Positions 21,740-34,800 of a stretch of 64,000 nt of DNA are shown here, in pieces; within the stretch, counting starts at the first letter, position 1, and each line of letters starts with the position of its first letter. This DNA comes from Paracentrotus lividus (lineage: Eukaryota; Echinodermata; Echinoidea; Camarodonta; Echinidae): positions 39,829,929 to 39,893,928 of the forward strand of contig CALNVZ010002974.1 in assembly GCA_940671915.1 (NCBI GenBank). The letters are read 5' to 3'. Below the pieces are notes generated by a model, which saw nothing but the letters and a program-made list of their open reading frames with translations, did not search any database and was not told the origin of the DNA. The translations under genes and the position numbers were made by a program.

Positions 21740-24700
21740 GTAAGTGGCGTGCCATCACGGCCATATGCAGTAATTACTAAAACTGAGACTAACCCAATAC
21801 CCGGGAATAGAACGGAATAAAATTAACTTTGCGCTACAGATTTCTTTAACTTTGACTTCTATAGGTCGAATTCGGTAGATTTGGGGTTGTGCCAAGGTGG
21901 CGCCACTGTAAATGAAATGTCCACTGAAGCATCAATTGATGTTCTGGTATAGCATGCCATCCCAGATCAACAATAGACCGAACTTTAACACCTTGCGCTT
22001 AGATTTGATTCGTTTAAGGGTGAGTTTTGGGTTGTACCAATAATTTGGCGCCTCTGCAGCTTGAATGTCTGATATTCAAAGTTGGTGCACAAAATACATT
22101 AAGTTAACAAGAGTTGACAAAGAATTAATTATTCAAATGTTACTCGTAATATGATGTGTTTATAGCTGTATAAAATGACCAACTTAAAATGTCTCGATCA
22201 TATAAACAGGTTTCTGAAAAATAACACAAACATAACGTGATAGGACTGTCTTCATTTACCATAAAACTCATAAATATTGACATTTAGAAATATATAACGA
22301 GGGTCAGTGTGTGGTTAATAACCATTTTAATATTTCTTTTTTATCATTAATAAGTTTTGATAATGTTTATCTCTTTCTCTTTCCCCAGATATTCACTTGT
22401 GGAACTATTGGGATTTTATCCTTCGACATGAGCAAAATTATAGTAAGAATTTACTTCAAAGTGACTTCATTCTGGGTTCATACACTGTAAAAAATTTCCC
22501 CGTTTTTTAACAGGAAAGTTCCTGGCAGTCGGGACGCCGGGGTTGTGTTGCATAAAACTTTTTTTCTAACCCGAGTTTTCTCGGGTTAAAAAACTCAGCT
22601 TATGTAGACCTATTTCTTAGGTTATTCAACCTGAGTTTTAAAACGCCCTAAAAATTTATTGCATTAATACTTTTGAAAACTCTGGTATGTTTTTATGCAA
22701 TGGAAAAAACAGTAAAAAATCCAGAAAAATATTGTAACCGGAGTTTTGGGACTTTAACCGGAGTTTTCAGATTTTAACCGGAAAAAAACTCCGGTTAGAA
22801 GTTTTATGCAACAGGGTGCTGGAGTGCCCGTTTTTGCACAGCTTCCAGTAGTTATTTTACAGATAATGTAAATTTACAGGTTCCCGTTATTGACCACCTT
22901 GTAAATTTACAGTCTTTTCCTGTTTTTATCATGTAATAGTATTTTGAAACAAAAAGAACATTATCCAACATTATACGGGATTGACCATTCATGCCTAATC
23001 ATGTCCTTAATCCTAAATATTAATCCTAAATCCTACACCTAAATCCTAATCCTAAATCCTACACCTAATCTTTGACAACTTCGATGAAAGTTGTTAGCCT
23101 TATATACCAACCCTATGTAAGATGACATTTTCCTGGTTATGCAACGATCCACGTTTGAAGCACTTCCAGTCATATTAATGAATATTCATGATCCACATAA
23201 TGAACTATAAATAAGATAAAGGTTGTAAATTAACAGGAACATCATTGCAGGATACAAGAAAACTGATTTGTAGTAGTTATGTTTCTTCTCCCTTTGTTGA
23301 ACAAAGAAAATTGTCTTTTTGACAGGAAAAATCTCGTAATGATTTCAAAAATATACAAGTCTATGAACAAGGAAGCTCGTTGATATACGAGAAACTTGTT
23401 TATTAACAATAATATTTGTTTTTAGAAAGAACTTGCTGTTTTTTGACAAGAAAGTTAGTTATGGAAACTGAAATTAAGGGAATAATTCGTAAACGAGCAG
23501 GAAAGGTTGTATGAATATGCCATTCCTGTTTATTGACAGTTGCATGAGCTAGTAACTGTAAAATCAAGATGACTTCCTAGAAAACTACAATTTTCCTGCC
23601 ATTTTACGAGAAAATTATCGTAAAATTAAAAAAACGACCAAAAGCTGTATTTTTACAAGCCAAAGAACATGCTAATTTACAGTTATTTTTTACAGTGTAG
23701 GGCAATACATCGTTTTGGGTCAATTATCGCCATAACATAATTCTGGAATCCGGAATCCGCTTATGATCTCAATGGACCCAGAGTAAGGTCGATTTGACTT
23801 TTCACTTCCAAACTGTCTGATAAGAAACGCGCTAGAAGGTTGAGGTTGGCGGGGGAAAATGTTCGATAACCAGCTGAGACTGCCAAACGAACTCAGGGAG
23901 CCATCTCACATCAGGAGAAGATGAAAAACCCACTCACCGGGCTTTTTCAGTTTGTGCACTCAAGACATATTTGTTCAATTCAACTTAGTTAGGTTAGGCT
24001 ATATCATTATTGATACTAAGTGTGCTTGTATTGATAAATAAATTAAATTGTTCATACCTACAGATCGGTTCTTATATGATTCTGTCACTCGTCTCATTTT
24101 GCACAATGGCCTATACGATCGCTATGGGTGCTTATCTTGCCCAGCTTATCAACTGGACTGATTCGTGTAAAGGGGTAGTCTACATCTATTATAAATGCGA
24201 CCCCACTGTGATTGATAAGGTAAAGTAAATCAATATTCATCTATTTACTTGATTTGTTGATCAGATGTTTATGTAGTCTCATTTACACCAATTTATAGTT
24301 TAATAAAATATTTTGTTTATTCATTTGGGCTAGTCTAAAGTATATGATTGAGATGATATCTATTAAATATCAATTATTATTCATCTTCAATAATTTATTT
24401 TAATTTTTGGTTTATTCTTTGTTATTATTCCTTTTTCATTGCACTGCTTCCATGCACAGTCAGGGTGTTCTCTTGATTTTGTCATATTTTCATAATAGTT
24501 TGTCATGCATCGGATATCATTATTGGATTTGATAATGTTTTATTTATGTCTTATTTATATGTCTAAATGAAGGATTTTTTGCATTTTTTGCATTAATATT
24601 TATCTAGGTGTTTAATTTCAATTTATCTTTTATTTTGTCTATGATTATCTTTATTATTTTTTTTTATAAATAATTGTTGGTGTCTTTTGAATATATTCCG

Positions 24701-24905
24701 ATATGATATCTATTCTCAGAAGCAGCTATTCGCCATTGGCATCTGTCTGATCGTGGTTGCTTCACTCGAGGCCCTGACGGCGTACATTGCTTTCATCTTC
24801 TGCTCTATCGGTGTATGTTCCAAATGCTGTTCCATCCACTGCTCTCGGTGCAGAAAACGCTCTACTGCACTCTCTGTGGCTTTAACCAATGATAATAACA
24901 TATAG
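21443..24905 (+). CDS. MS4A-like four-pass membrane protein
   Basis: Four phase-0 exons (21443-21739, 22389-22442, 24064-24219, 24720-24905) give 230 residues. Predicted membrane segments: GSLQLLWSMGIITLSCVMLI; NLSIGVLIFTCGTIGILSF, formed across the exon 1/2 junction; GSYMILSLVSFCTMAYTIAM; and FAIGICLIVVASLEALTAYI. The loop between segments 3 and 4 is Cys-containing (DSCKGVVYIYYKCDP). The N-terminal tail is about 65 residues with a Cys-rich CCSCP patch; the C-terminal tail is short, Cys/Arg-rich. Length, spacing and topology fit the CD20-like MS4A/TMEM176 superfamily of plasma- or endo-membrane proteins linked to signalling and ion flux. An AG directly before the ATG allows an untranslated upstream exon. 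Family assignment rests on architecture; sequence-level homology needs a search. Confidence 0.7.
22389..22442 (+). CDS. MS4A-like exon 2
   Basis: An 18-codon mini-exon between TTTCCCCAG and GTAAGA: IFTCGTIGILSFDMSKII, completing segment 2. Confidence 0.7.
22481..23699. mobile_element. 1.2 kb TACACTGTAAAAAA-ended element in MS4A-like intron 2
   Basis: Terminal TACACTGTAAAAAATT and inverted ATTTTTTACAGTGTA, starting only 38 bases after the exon 2 donor. The interior has repeated AGGAAA/TTTACAG-type motifs and CCTAAATCCTACACC tandems (about 22995-23070). No transposase frame. Another element is nested at 22547-22812. Confidence 0.75.
22547..22812. mobile_element. nested 266 bp foldback element
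   Basis: Ends GTTGCATAAAACTT and inverted AAGTTTTATGCAAC, followed inward by TTCTAACCCGAGTTTT / AAACTCCGGTTAGAA. It interrupts the larger element, so it inserted later. Confidence 0.75.
24064..24219 (+). CDS. MS4A-like exon 3
   Basis: 52 codons between ACCTACAG and AAG|GTAAAG. Encodes membrane segment 3 and the extracellular loop with two cysteines. Confidence 0.75.
24720..24905 (+). CDS. MS4A-like exon 4
   Basis: Acceptor TATTCTCAG; 61 codons encoding membrane segment 4 and a Cys/Arg-rich tail, ending TAG at 24903-24905. Confidence 0.75.
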   Translation, partial: KQLFAIGICLIVVASLEALTAYIAFIFCSIGVCSKCCSIHCSRCRKRSTALSVALTNDNNI

Positions 24906-27298
24906 GTTGGCACTAGTCATCCTGGTACTAAATTTGTATAAAGGCCATGAGGACTTTGAGTATGAGGTTCCCTCAGCACCCGATGAAAACAACTTTGCCC
25001 GTAGAGCTTCCTAGCATGATCAAGAATTATTGATACGCTCAAGCGGAACATATGAAACAGGCACTACGTCACAGATATTGATCAGCTTGCTATTATAACT
25101 TTTTAAAGTAAAAACGCGTAGAGAATTGTTTTCGTGCGTGCTCTAAGGGTGGCTTTCCGGAAGTCATACAATTACAAACAAGATATTGGAATGTATACAT
25201 AGTAATATAAATGCTCTTTAAGCTTGAAGTTGAAAGGAAACTTATAGAGCCCAATAAGAAGACCTCGCTTTAAGCTTTCTTTGATCTTGGACCTTCCATC
25301 TACAGTCTGTTTTAAAAAAATGGTACAGTCGGGAAAAAATTACTTAGGTATGAAATCTTCTCAAATGATGTGTGAATGTGGTACCAACTTAAAGTCAAAA
25401 GATTCTTCTTGCTGATGAACTTTGTTTTGAATAATTTGCTTTTGTAAAACAAAAGTTATGCTAAATTTTGTGCGGCGATGAGCTAATCGAAATTACACAC
25501 ATCTATTGGTTTGGTGCGCTGAATTCATGGCTATTACGTGCGAAACCCATAGAAAAGCATGCGCAAATTACATTTTTCTTGATTATAGAAAACTGGTCAT
25601 ATCTCAAGATCTACAGCAACAAATGGGATTTAAAAATTGCAGAAGAAAGCCTGATTTTCCTACTTTATGGAAATATCAAACACTTTTAGAATGTGATTAA
25701 TTTTCATACTAATCTTGAAAAAAGGTTTTCCACTTTTACCATTTTATTTGACACAGACTGTATATTACAAGTAGGTCAATGCTTTGATGGTATGATTACT
25801 AATGACTGGAGTTCAAGGGAAGATGGTTAAAATGAAGCAGTTAGATGATAAGGTCACCAAAATGATAATAGAAATTTCATTATCGAGGATGATGGTGTCT
25901 AAAAGCCACCTTTACAAAAATGATACGGGGTTTTCCCTTTATTGATATTTGATATCATATTTTATTGCAACAAGTGATTTCGCTTAAAAATTGTGTATAC
26001 ATTTTTTTTAAATATTCATCAAGCACTGAATAATCAGGCTTCTCTTTTGTATAATTATGTCATTCTGTTTTTATATAAAAGCCCAAATGTGTGTTTGAAT
26101 ATTGTATATAAATGAAAGAAAATTAAAACATTTTAAGAGAGGCTTATAAAAGAACAGATAATGAGGTAAAAGTGAATACACTATTTTTAGAATCGTATAA
26201 CTGCAACGCCACAAGAGGGACATTTTATAGGATTTCCCTGCTCGTCAATTCGAAGGAGGTAATTCAAATTTAAATAATTTTGTAGCCCTACCGTTAAAAC
26301 CGTCCCCGAATTAATTTACATTTTCTGATAGTAAGTTTTTTTTCTTTCATTTTTTTTTTTTTTTTTTTTTTGGGGGGGGGATATCAATAACGGTAATGTT
26401 TTTAAAAGGATTCTGTTTTCTATGAATAAGGGGGAAGGCTTATCGTGGAGAATCGATTTTAAAAAGAATATGAATTAATTTGAAATAAATAAAAGAATTT
26501 GTAAAATAGTACATGTTATATAAGTTGATTTTTTTTTAAATGTATCAATGTAATAGAAAAAGACTGCATGAATGAAGGAAAAATGAATAAAATTGTCCCC
26601 CCCAAAATTTTTTTTTTAATGAATAAACATGGATACATAAAGACTGATTGTGTATGATATGCTTTATTTGTTTAGCAAATTCGGTTTGCTCTAAAACCAA
26701 TAAATCGATCAAATAGAATAGAATGAATGACTGTTTGAGGTTTATTTTATATTCAGTTTCATGTACCCGAAAATTCTGATGTAATAGGCACCGGGGGGGG
26801 GGGCGGTGATTGTTAGGGCAATGGGAAACATAGACGCCCCCCAATTACTTCTGTCAGTAATTTTGCATATGTAAATGTGTGCATTTCAGTTTTTTATGTT
26901 GGAGGGAAAAGGAGAAAGAATTCGACCGAGGGGGAACCCATACTCCAATGCATGCATGGAATGGACTATAACTACCAAAAGGTGAACTCCTTTTTCCGGT
27001 TCGTGAATCGTTTTCTTTGTGCACTCCATTCAGGTCATGATCATCATGATCATCATACAATATATATATATAGTTTTAGTATTCCCGGCACGCTCCCGGG
27101 ACATGTTCCAAACTAATCCAAAGGTCAGAAATATTCGTTCCGTGGTAATATACAATTATCTCGTCTTGTGCGTTTCATTCTTTTTAACTCGTAATGTACA
27201 TTATAGTGGGGTAGTGATTTATATAGTGCAGGTACAGATTGGTTGAATTTGCGCTGTTTGTGGTTAGGATCAAGCATGTCAAGTGTAGCTACAACTGC
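24906..27298. other. 3' UTR and intergenic region before PIPOX-like gene
   Basis: No gene is supported. Contains poly-T/poly-G junctions at 26350-26380, a G run at 26793-26803 and AT-rich sequence. No clear polyadenylation signal for the upstream gene could be chosen. Confidence 0.5.
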
Positions 27299-27439
27299 AT
27301 GAGCATGGCCTACGAATCCCAGTACGATCATGGAAGCGATACGGTGTACGACGTGGCTGTGATAGGGGCTGGCATACAAGGTTCAGCCACGGCGTATTAC
27401 TCTGTGAAGCAAGGTATGAGGACACTCCTCTTGGAACAG
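27299..27439 (+). CDS. PIPOX: PIPOX-like exon 1 (FAD-binding motif)
   Basis: In-frame ATGs at 27299 and 27305 are both plausible starts; earlier frame-open sequence has no ATG. Ends GAACAG|GTAAGC, phase 0. Confidence 0.8.
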
Positions 27440-28766
27440 GTAAGCCCCCTTCTTTTCTCTCGTTCATCCGCTGTGCGTATGTGTGTGCGTATGTGTGTGT
27501 GTTGGTATGTGTGTGCGTGAGGGTGTAAATGTGTGAGTGCGTGCGTGTATTATTATTTTCATTTAGAAAGGGAAGAGGGTGAAAGGAAAAGGGCGACAGG
27601 AGGAATTAAGATTCCAATCTCGTTACGATTTTTTCCAATGTTCTTTTGCTGTAGGGGTTGACATTTTGTTCATTATTATACATGTATATGGGGACCACAA
27701 TTCGTGCACAATTGCAGATCATACACAGCCTTGCCGAAAAGCTCTCCACACACCCACATCCGCTTCGTCATGTTTATCTGTCTCCGCCGTCGTTTTTACA
27801 CTGTTGCATCTCATCTTATAACTTTCACACGACTTTTTTTTCTCAAAATATCTTTCATCTTCTCTGCTTTTCCTTTGTTTCTTCATCTCACACAAATATT
27901 TGCCTACATTCAATATTCTCTTTCCCGCCCTCCCTTCATCCCGGTTATCCTTTTCTATTCCATCATACCCAGTTTTCCTGTCTCGCTTATAAGTTTTACG
28001 TTTTTACAGCTCGTTGTTCGAAGGTTCATTTGTCCGAAAACGAAACAGGGTTTGTTGTTCCAAAGGTATATATATATATTTATAAGTGTGATGAGACACA
28101 ACTTTTTGGACATACAGTGGTGACCAAAATTATTAGAACACTAAGCATATTAAAATGATTTTAGTAATTTTCACTCAGTTGACCATTTAAATACCTTTAA
28201 AATGGTCGGAATTTTTCCGAATATCATCATTATGCTTTAAAAACTAAATAACAAAGCCATGCGTTGGGAACTCGCCCCAAGTCGCCCTTTTTAATGTTAC
28301 ACCACCAATTGAAAAATCTAAAAATCTTACCCCTTTCAGGATCAAAGTGTCATAACGTAAAACATGTTAAGTGTCTAGGAGTGTCTTCATTAAATGAAAA
28401 GAAAAAGAAGTCTTAACTTTCAATGGGCATGGTTATTTTGGTCATCTCACCACCAAGGGTGGGGGCGAATCCACCCCCTCTGTTTGACCAAATTTTCTTA
28501 AACTTAATAATTATGTATTTGAGGTATATTAAAATAAATAAGCCTGCTAAATTTCATACTTTTCCCTCAAATACTTTTTGAGCAATTGGCATATGTAATT
28601 GGCATTTTACTTTTTTGCATTTTGGACTACATGTTTAACACACAAGTCTATGGGGAAACCAAAAGCGCATAGCGCAACTATTCTTAATGCTGCGCTTTAC
28701 CAGATGGTCGAAACTATATAAATTTGGTATCAACATATACGTAAGACCGTATTTGTGTGTGTCCGT

Positions 28767-28804
<38 letters not shown>

Positions 28805-31800
28805 ATGTATATATATTTATATTGCAAAACTGGGGTATCAAATTTAACATCACGAATGTTAAATCTAACAACGACCGAGAATCTATAAGTGTCCACACCC
28901 ATTGATGTTAAGTTAACATCAGTTTTGATGATAAAATACATTACTAAAACTATTGGGTGTCATTCTGACACCCCATTCTGGTGTTAATTTGACACTCTGC
29001 ATACTGTTAATTTCCAATCTGATATACAAATGTTCATTGTATATTCAGGTTCATAGTATATTAATGTTTAGTTGAGATATAAGATTTGAATGTGATATAA
29101 TTCCTCTGGTAGAGGCCAAAAAAAAAAAATAAAATAATTCCAATCTGATATCAGTGGGTATTGATTTGCTTTTGTCTAACACCATGGGTGTCGATTTGAT
29201 TCTTGTTCACTAGTATTATCTGCAATTTTCCAGCCGCATATTCCCTATATTTCAATTCTAAACACTGCGTCCCTCCTCCTTCCAAATTCCGCATATTCCC
29301 TATATTTCAATTCTAAACACTGCGTCCCTCCTCCTTCCAAATTCCGGATTCGCTGAGCAAGTATTGGATAAAATAAGGATCAACATGACGTATTTCTTTT
29401 TCGAATTAGCACACCAGATTTCATTATTAAAACTTTCTTCTCGAAACAACGAATTTTTGGGAAACGAACCTTCGGAACGCAACGAGCAAAACCCGTTCCA
29501 ATTCGTATAAGCACATTGATGATGAACTGTTTATTTGTATTGAACGGTCAAATATTACATATCGAGACAAGGACAAAATACGACAATTATACGTTGTTGC
29601 GATTATAGTCAAGTTTATATTGGTATGAAGCTTTATGAACAACTTATTTTAGAATTGAATATTGTGAATAATTATGTAGATATTAAACATCAATCAAAAT
29701 CAAAATGAACAATGCCAACAATTCTAACACACCTCTAAAATGGTTATTTGTGCAATGACTCAATCGCTGAAACACAAACCCATATTTTCATTAACATGGG
29801 TTTGAATATCTGCATTTATATAAAGGTGATTTTACCAACGAATGTAAAAACACGACCCTATGCATTTGATAGATTTAAATTTTAAAGTTTCTATTTGTAA
29901 GATATACTATATAGCTTTCTAATTGACATATGAGTTGAGAAAAACATGGAAAAATAATAGGTGTAAAAGGTATTGTGTATTAATTTCCATAATTAACATA
30001 AACAAATATGAAGAGCCAAATGGAATGCTCGAATCACTTTGCTAAAGTTAGTTTAAAGTTAAAATATCTATTATGTAAAGGATATTTTTAGCAGCAATTT
30101 GACTGAGATTATAGTAAATAGGGTCAAACCTGAGGAAGAAATTGCGCATCCCATTTGGCTCTTCTGTTTAAAGTTGTTCGTCAAGTTTTGCGAACAGCTT
30201 ATAGTGAAACACCCTCTGTTATCATAGTATAGGCCTATAGCACTGCATGTTTAAACGGTTTCATTTATAATGGATACACGTCGAAGTGGTTATGTTTTAG
30301 ATCAAAAGTCACAACGTAAAGACAAGTCACTTATTTTTTTCTAATAATTTGTATTATATTCCTTTTTAAGTTTCGCTAATTATACATACGTGTACACTTA
30401 CACTTATCTACCTAGAGTATGTTATACACACATGAACATCGTTTTTAGTTTCTTCTTCTTCTTCTTCTTCTTCTATATACTATACATGGTTACTCTTGTA
30501 TTCAATATAATTTGGTCAGACGTTTTTACCAAGGAGGTACAAGAGATGGAGTTCCAACTGGCAACTAATTTATTCAAACAGCTGTCTCTTTCTAAAGACG
30601 CACAATAGCATATAAAGGTTCAATGCTGCCTTTGATGTCCTACCCTCAAAGCCGACAGATTCATGGGGATAAAGTGTAGCGAATGTTGTATAAAATAGAA
30701 TATTGCTTATATTTCAGAATTCATTTGACTGAACAGCGCCAAAATTGTGCTCATGACAAAATATGAATATATCGACGATATAATATCTATACATTGGATT
30801 AAATTCAATAGAAGCACCTTAAATTTGTGAAAAGGGTTAAAAATTGATCATAATCGGGAGGTCGTGGGTTCGATCCCCGGTCGCGTCATACCAAAAGACG
30901 TTATGCTACAGTCACACAGACACTTACGTATAGTTACGTCCGGTTGCGTCCACAAATTATTTTCTTTTCTGCGGATCCCCACGGATGCCTTTCCGTCATA
31001 TTCAGCAGTAGAAATATTGATAATTTCATTCATTTCATTTCATTTCATTGGGGATCCGCAGAAAAGAAAATAATTTTTGGACGCAACCGGACGTAACTAT
31101 ACGTAAGTGTCTGTGTGACTGTAGCATTAAAAATGGTGGTTCCTGCTACCCTGTTTGGCGTTCAACAAGAAGGGGATAGAGCAACGTGCATCTGGAGATG
31201 CTCAGCGGCTGCCGGGCCCACGAGAAAAAGGGGCAAAAAGAATATCCGTTCACCTTTGTTTCGGACAATAGAACTTGGATCAATTTGGAGCAATAATACT
31301 AACAATATATCATCATACCCGGTTCAAGTAACAAAATGAGCCTTAATAATAGTTTGAGTGTGTCAACCAGTAGCCCATTTGTGTACCCCATCGTATATTT
31401 CTGAAATTTCCATAATATTTAACATCTGTTGTTAATAAGCCTGTTTATAAGCCACTCCGCGTAATGATGGCAGTTATTCCACAAGACTCTGTATGTGTTG
31501 TTACGGATGTACCAATCACCTAGACGATCAGCTTGTTCCCTGGTACAGCGGCTCCTTCCTTTGTAGTAAGACCACAGTGGACATAGCCCATCTCTGCCTA
31601 TTCCTCCATCGCGGTAATACCAGATATTATTCCCCCACTCATAGCACTTGCCTCTGAATGCCACGAATGAATGTGTCAAGCTCCACTTATTAAGACTAAC
31701 ATCGCGCTTCCCCCGATGAGAACGACTTGGAACTCCACAATGGATGTTCTTAAATCTGATTTGCTGGTGATAGACCGATGAATAGTCGGCTGTTAAATAT

Positions 31801-34800
31801 GAGAACCCAATAAAAATAAGAAAATAAACAGACAAAACAACAACAACAAAAAATAAACAAAAGTGGCGGATACAGGATATCAGGATATGGGGGGCGCCGC
31901 CGAAATTTTCCGATTTTAACATGTACAGTCAATGGGCGGTTTTAAAATTTATAGGGGGTCCCTTGCGCCTCCGCCTGGATCCGCCACTTTAGTCCTTCTA
32001 AGGTAAAGAAGGAGATATTTGTATTTTCTTGCGGTACAACGTATAGGTAGAAAATGTTGTATATGAGTATTAGTCAGGCAGCTAGCTCATGATTGGTTAG
32101 CTGAACGAGGTACCAGTAGTAAAGTATTGGAATATATGGGGAAGAATCCCACATTTACTACCCCAACGTCTGGCAGTGCATCTCTGCTGCTTAGGTCCCT
32201 ACAGCTGGGGGCGTCCAAAATGAGTGCCCATTTTACAAAAATTCTATTTTGAATAAAAAATAGCAGAATTCATTTTCTAAACACATTAACTCTGATGTCA
32301 AATAAAGAGTATTACATTGCTTAACGCTTGTGTCATTTTGAAATCAGACTGAAATCGAAAACAGTGAAAGTTTTGATGAAGAAATGTTTTTTTCTCACTT
32401 TTTTTACGCAAATATTTTTTGTTCCTTTCTTCAATAATTTTTAATAAATAGTTGTATAAAACATTGATGTTTGTAACTTTTCTAAAAACTACCTACGTGC
32501 ATGTGAATGATGCTGTAAAAAGAAGGGAGTTATATCTTATTCCGATAAAGATTATGATGAGCTAAAGTCAGGAACGCAATATAGACAAAAATCAACAATT
32601 TGCCCCGTATCGAAGAAGAATCCCATACCCGTACGTGTATTAGGAAAGGCCGATAACATGCGATAGCTTTTAGCAGACAAAAACAAGTATCGAAATGTTC
32701 CGCATTATCTATAAGAATTAAAAAAGTCTTAAATGAAATATTTATATAGATCAGGTGGGGTATATTAAAGGCAGAAATATAGGTGAAGCAATAAGGTTAA
32801 TAGATGATATGATTTACTATACAACACACAATGACATTCCTGGATATTTAATGGCAATAGACTTTGAAAAGCCTTCGATTCTGTGTCTCATATATATTTG
32901 CAAAAAACATTGCGTTCCTTCGGTTTTGGGCCATCTTTTTGTATAAATGGATCCAAACACTATATAAGGGCGCTTTGAGTTGTGTCTTTAATGGGGGGAT
33001 ATCTACAGGGTACTTCAATATTGAAAAAGGGGTAAGACAGGGAGATCCTCTCTCTCCATACCTATTTATACTTTGTATAGAGATCCTTGCTTTTTCAATA
33101 CGTAAGGACTCTGCTATTCATGGAATTAGTTTTGTGATGTAGAGGTAAAACAGGTACTTTATGCAGACGATATGACCCTTTTTGTAAGAGATGCTGCATC
33201 AATTGATAAATAGATAAGTTGTTTGGAGATTTTGCACAAATTTCCGGTTTAAAAATAAATAGAGATAAAACATTTGTATTATTGTTAGGTCCCCTCTCGA
33301 AAGAAAATATTGTTGCCACTTTTTGGTAATTAGTTGAGGCTATTAAAATATTGGGTATAACCTTTTCTTTAGATGTGGACGTGCGGGAAAGGACTAATTA
33401 TAAAGAAATTCTAAGTAAAATTAAAAAGATGTTGAAATGGTGGAAACAGAGGGATTTAACGTTAATTGGGTAAAATACAATTAATTAAAACGTTTGTACT
33501 TTCAAAATTAAATTATGTGTCATCCCTTATCCCAGTACCACTTGGGTTTTTGAGGAAATTGAGAATTTAATGTTTGATTTTTTATGGAATGGGAAGGATA
33601 AAATTAAAAGGAATGTTATGTATATGAATTATGATAAGGGGTCTTAAAATGATAGATTTCCATTTATTTATTTATACACAAAAATCATGTGGATCAAAAG
33701 ACTAATATCAGGAGATTCGAAGATGGGATGGAAACGTTTTTTTAAATATAAAACTCGTGAGTTTGGAGGTTTACTGATTTTTTTTAGTAATATTTCATTG
33801 AACATTAGTAACCTGTCTTTGCCAAGCTTTTATAGGAATATGCTGGACGTCTGGGTCGCTATGAAAGATGTTTTGCTTAAAAAGGAAACAGGTAAAGAAA
33901 TGAAATTATTTTTAACAATAAGTTTATTCGTTTAGATGGACATATGTACTTTGATGAAAGTTTATTCCTTAAAATATATATAAATTACATCACATAGTGA
34001 TGTGAAGGTGAAATCAAATCAACTAGGGATTTTCTAAGGATGGGACTAAATGAACAAGAAATAATTAAACTTAATCAACTATTTAGAAATACTCCTCTGA
34101 CATGGAAAGCTCTTTTGAAGAAAAATGATTCATGTAGAGACACTGATTTAAATTTAGAATTTGTATTTAACGGAAGAGTTAATACTTTGCTTGACGTTAC
34201 ATCGAAAAAAATATATGTGGCATTGTTAAATATGAAAATAGAAAAGTCATATGCAGTTAAACGTCTACAGAGGATATATAATTATTCTGAAAAAGATATT
34301 CATACAATATTTCTAAGACCCAGGAAATGTACTTTAAATAGTAGGTTAAGAGAATTTCAATTTAACATTAAGCTCATATGCACCTTACTACTATACTAGA
34401 AAACATTTGTATACATATACATTTTCAATTAGCAATATATGCCGCTTTTGTGATAAATATGAAGAGACCTATGAGCATTTATTTTTTACTTGTGAAAAAT
34501 AAAAGTTCTTTGGAGAGATTGTGGGGATTTATTCAATTTATCGATATTAAAAGTATAAATTGGGAGGGAATTTACATTGGCATAAAACTGTTAGATATAG
34601 GTAAAGGAGCAGTTAGTTAATCATATCATACTTTTAATTAAACATATGATATTTGTGTTATATAGCAGAACTAAAAATAAACCCCCCACTCCTGAAAGAA
34701 ATTAAAGAAAGAATGTGGAAAATGAAAAAGAAGAAAGAAAATTAGCTGAAGAACGAGGACATTAATAAACCCACCTTAAGGAAATCGGGGAAACTTTCAT

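Noticed and set aside
27658-28158. 166-codon and 139-codon frames in PIPOX-like intron 1
   Set aside because: T/C-rich sequence with overlapping frames on the same strand, no domain, no conserved-looking segment; best explained as intron.
30867-30877. A functional tRNA gene
   Set aside because: Only a B box is present; no A box, acceptor stem or anticodon arm could be drawn.
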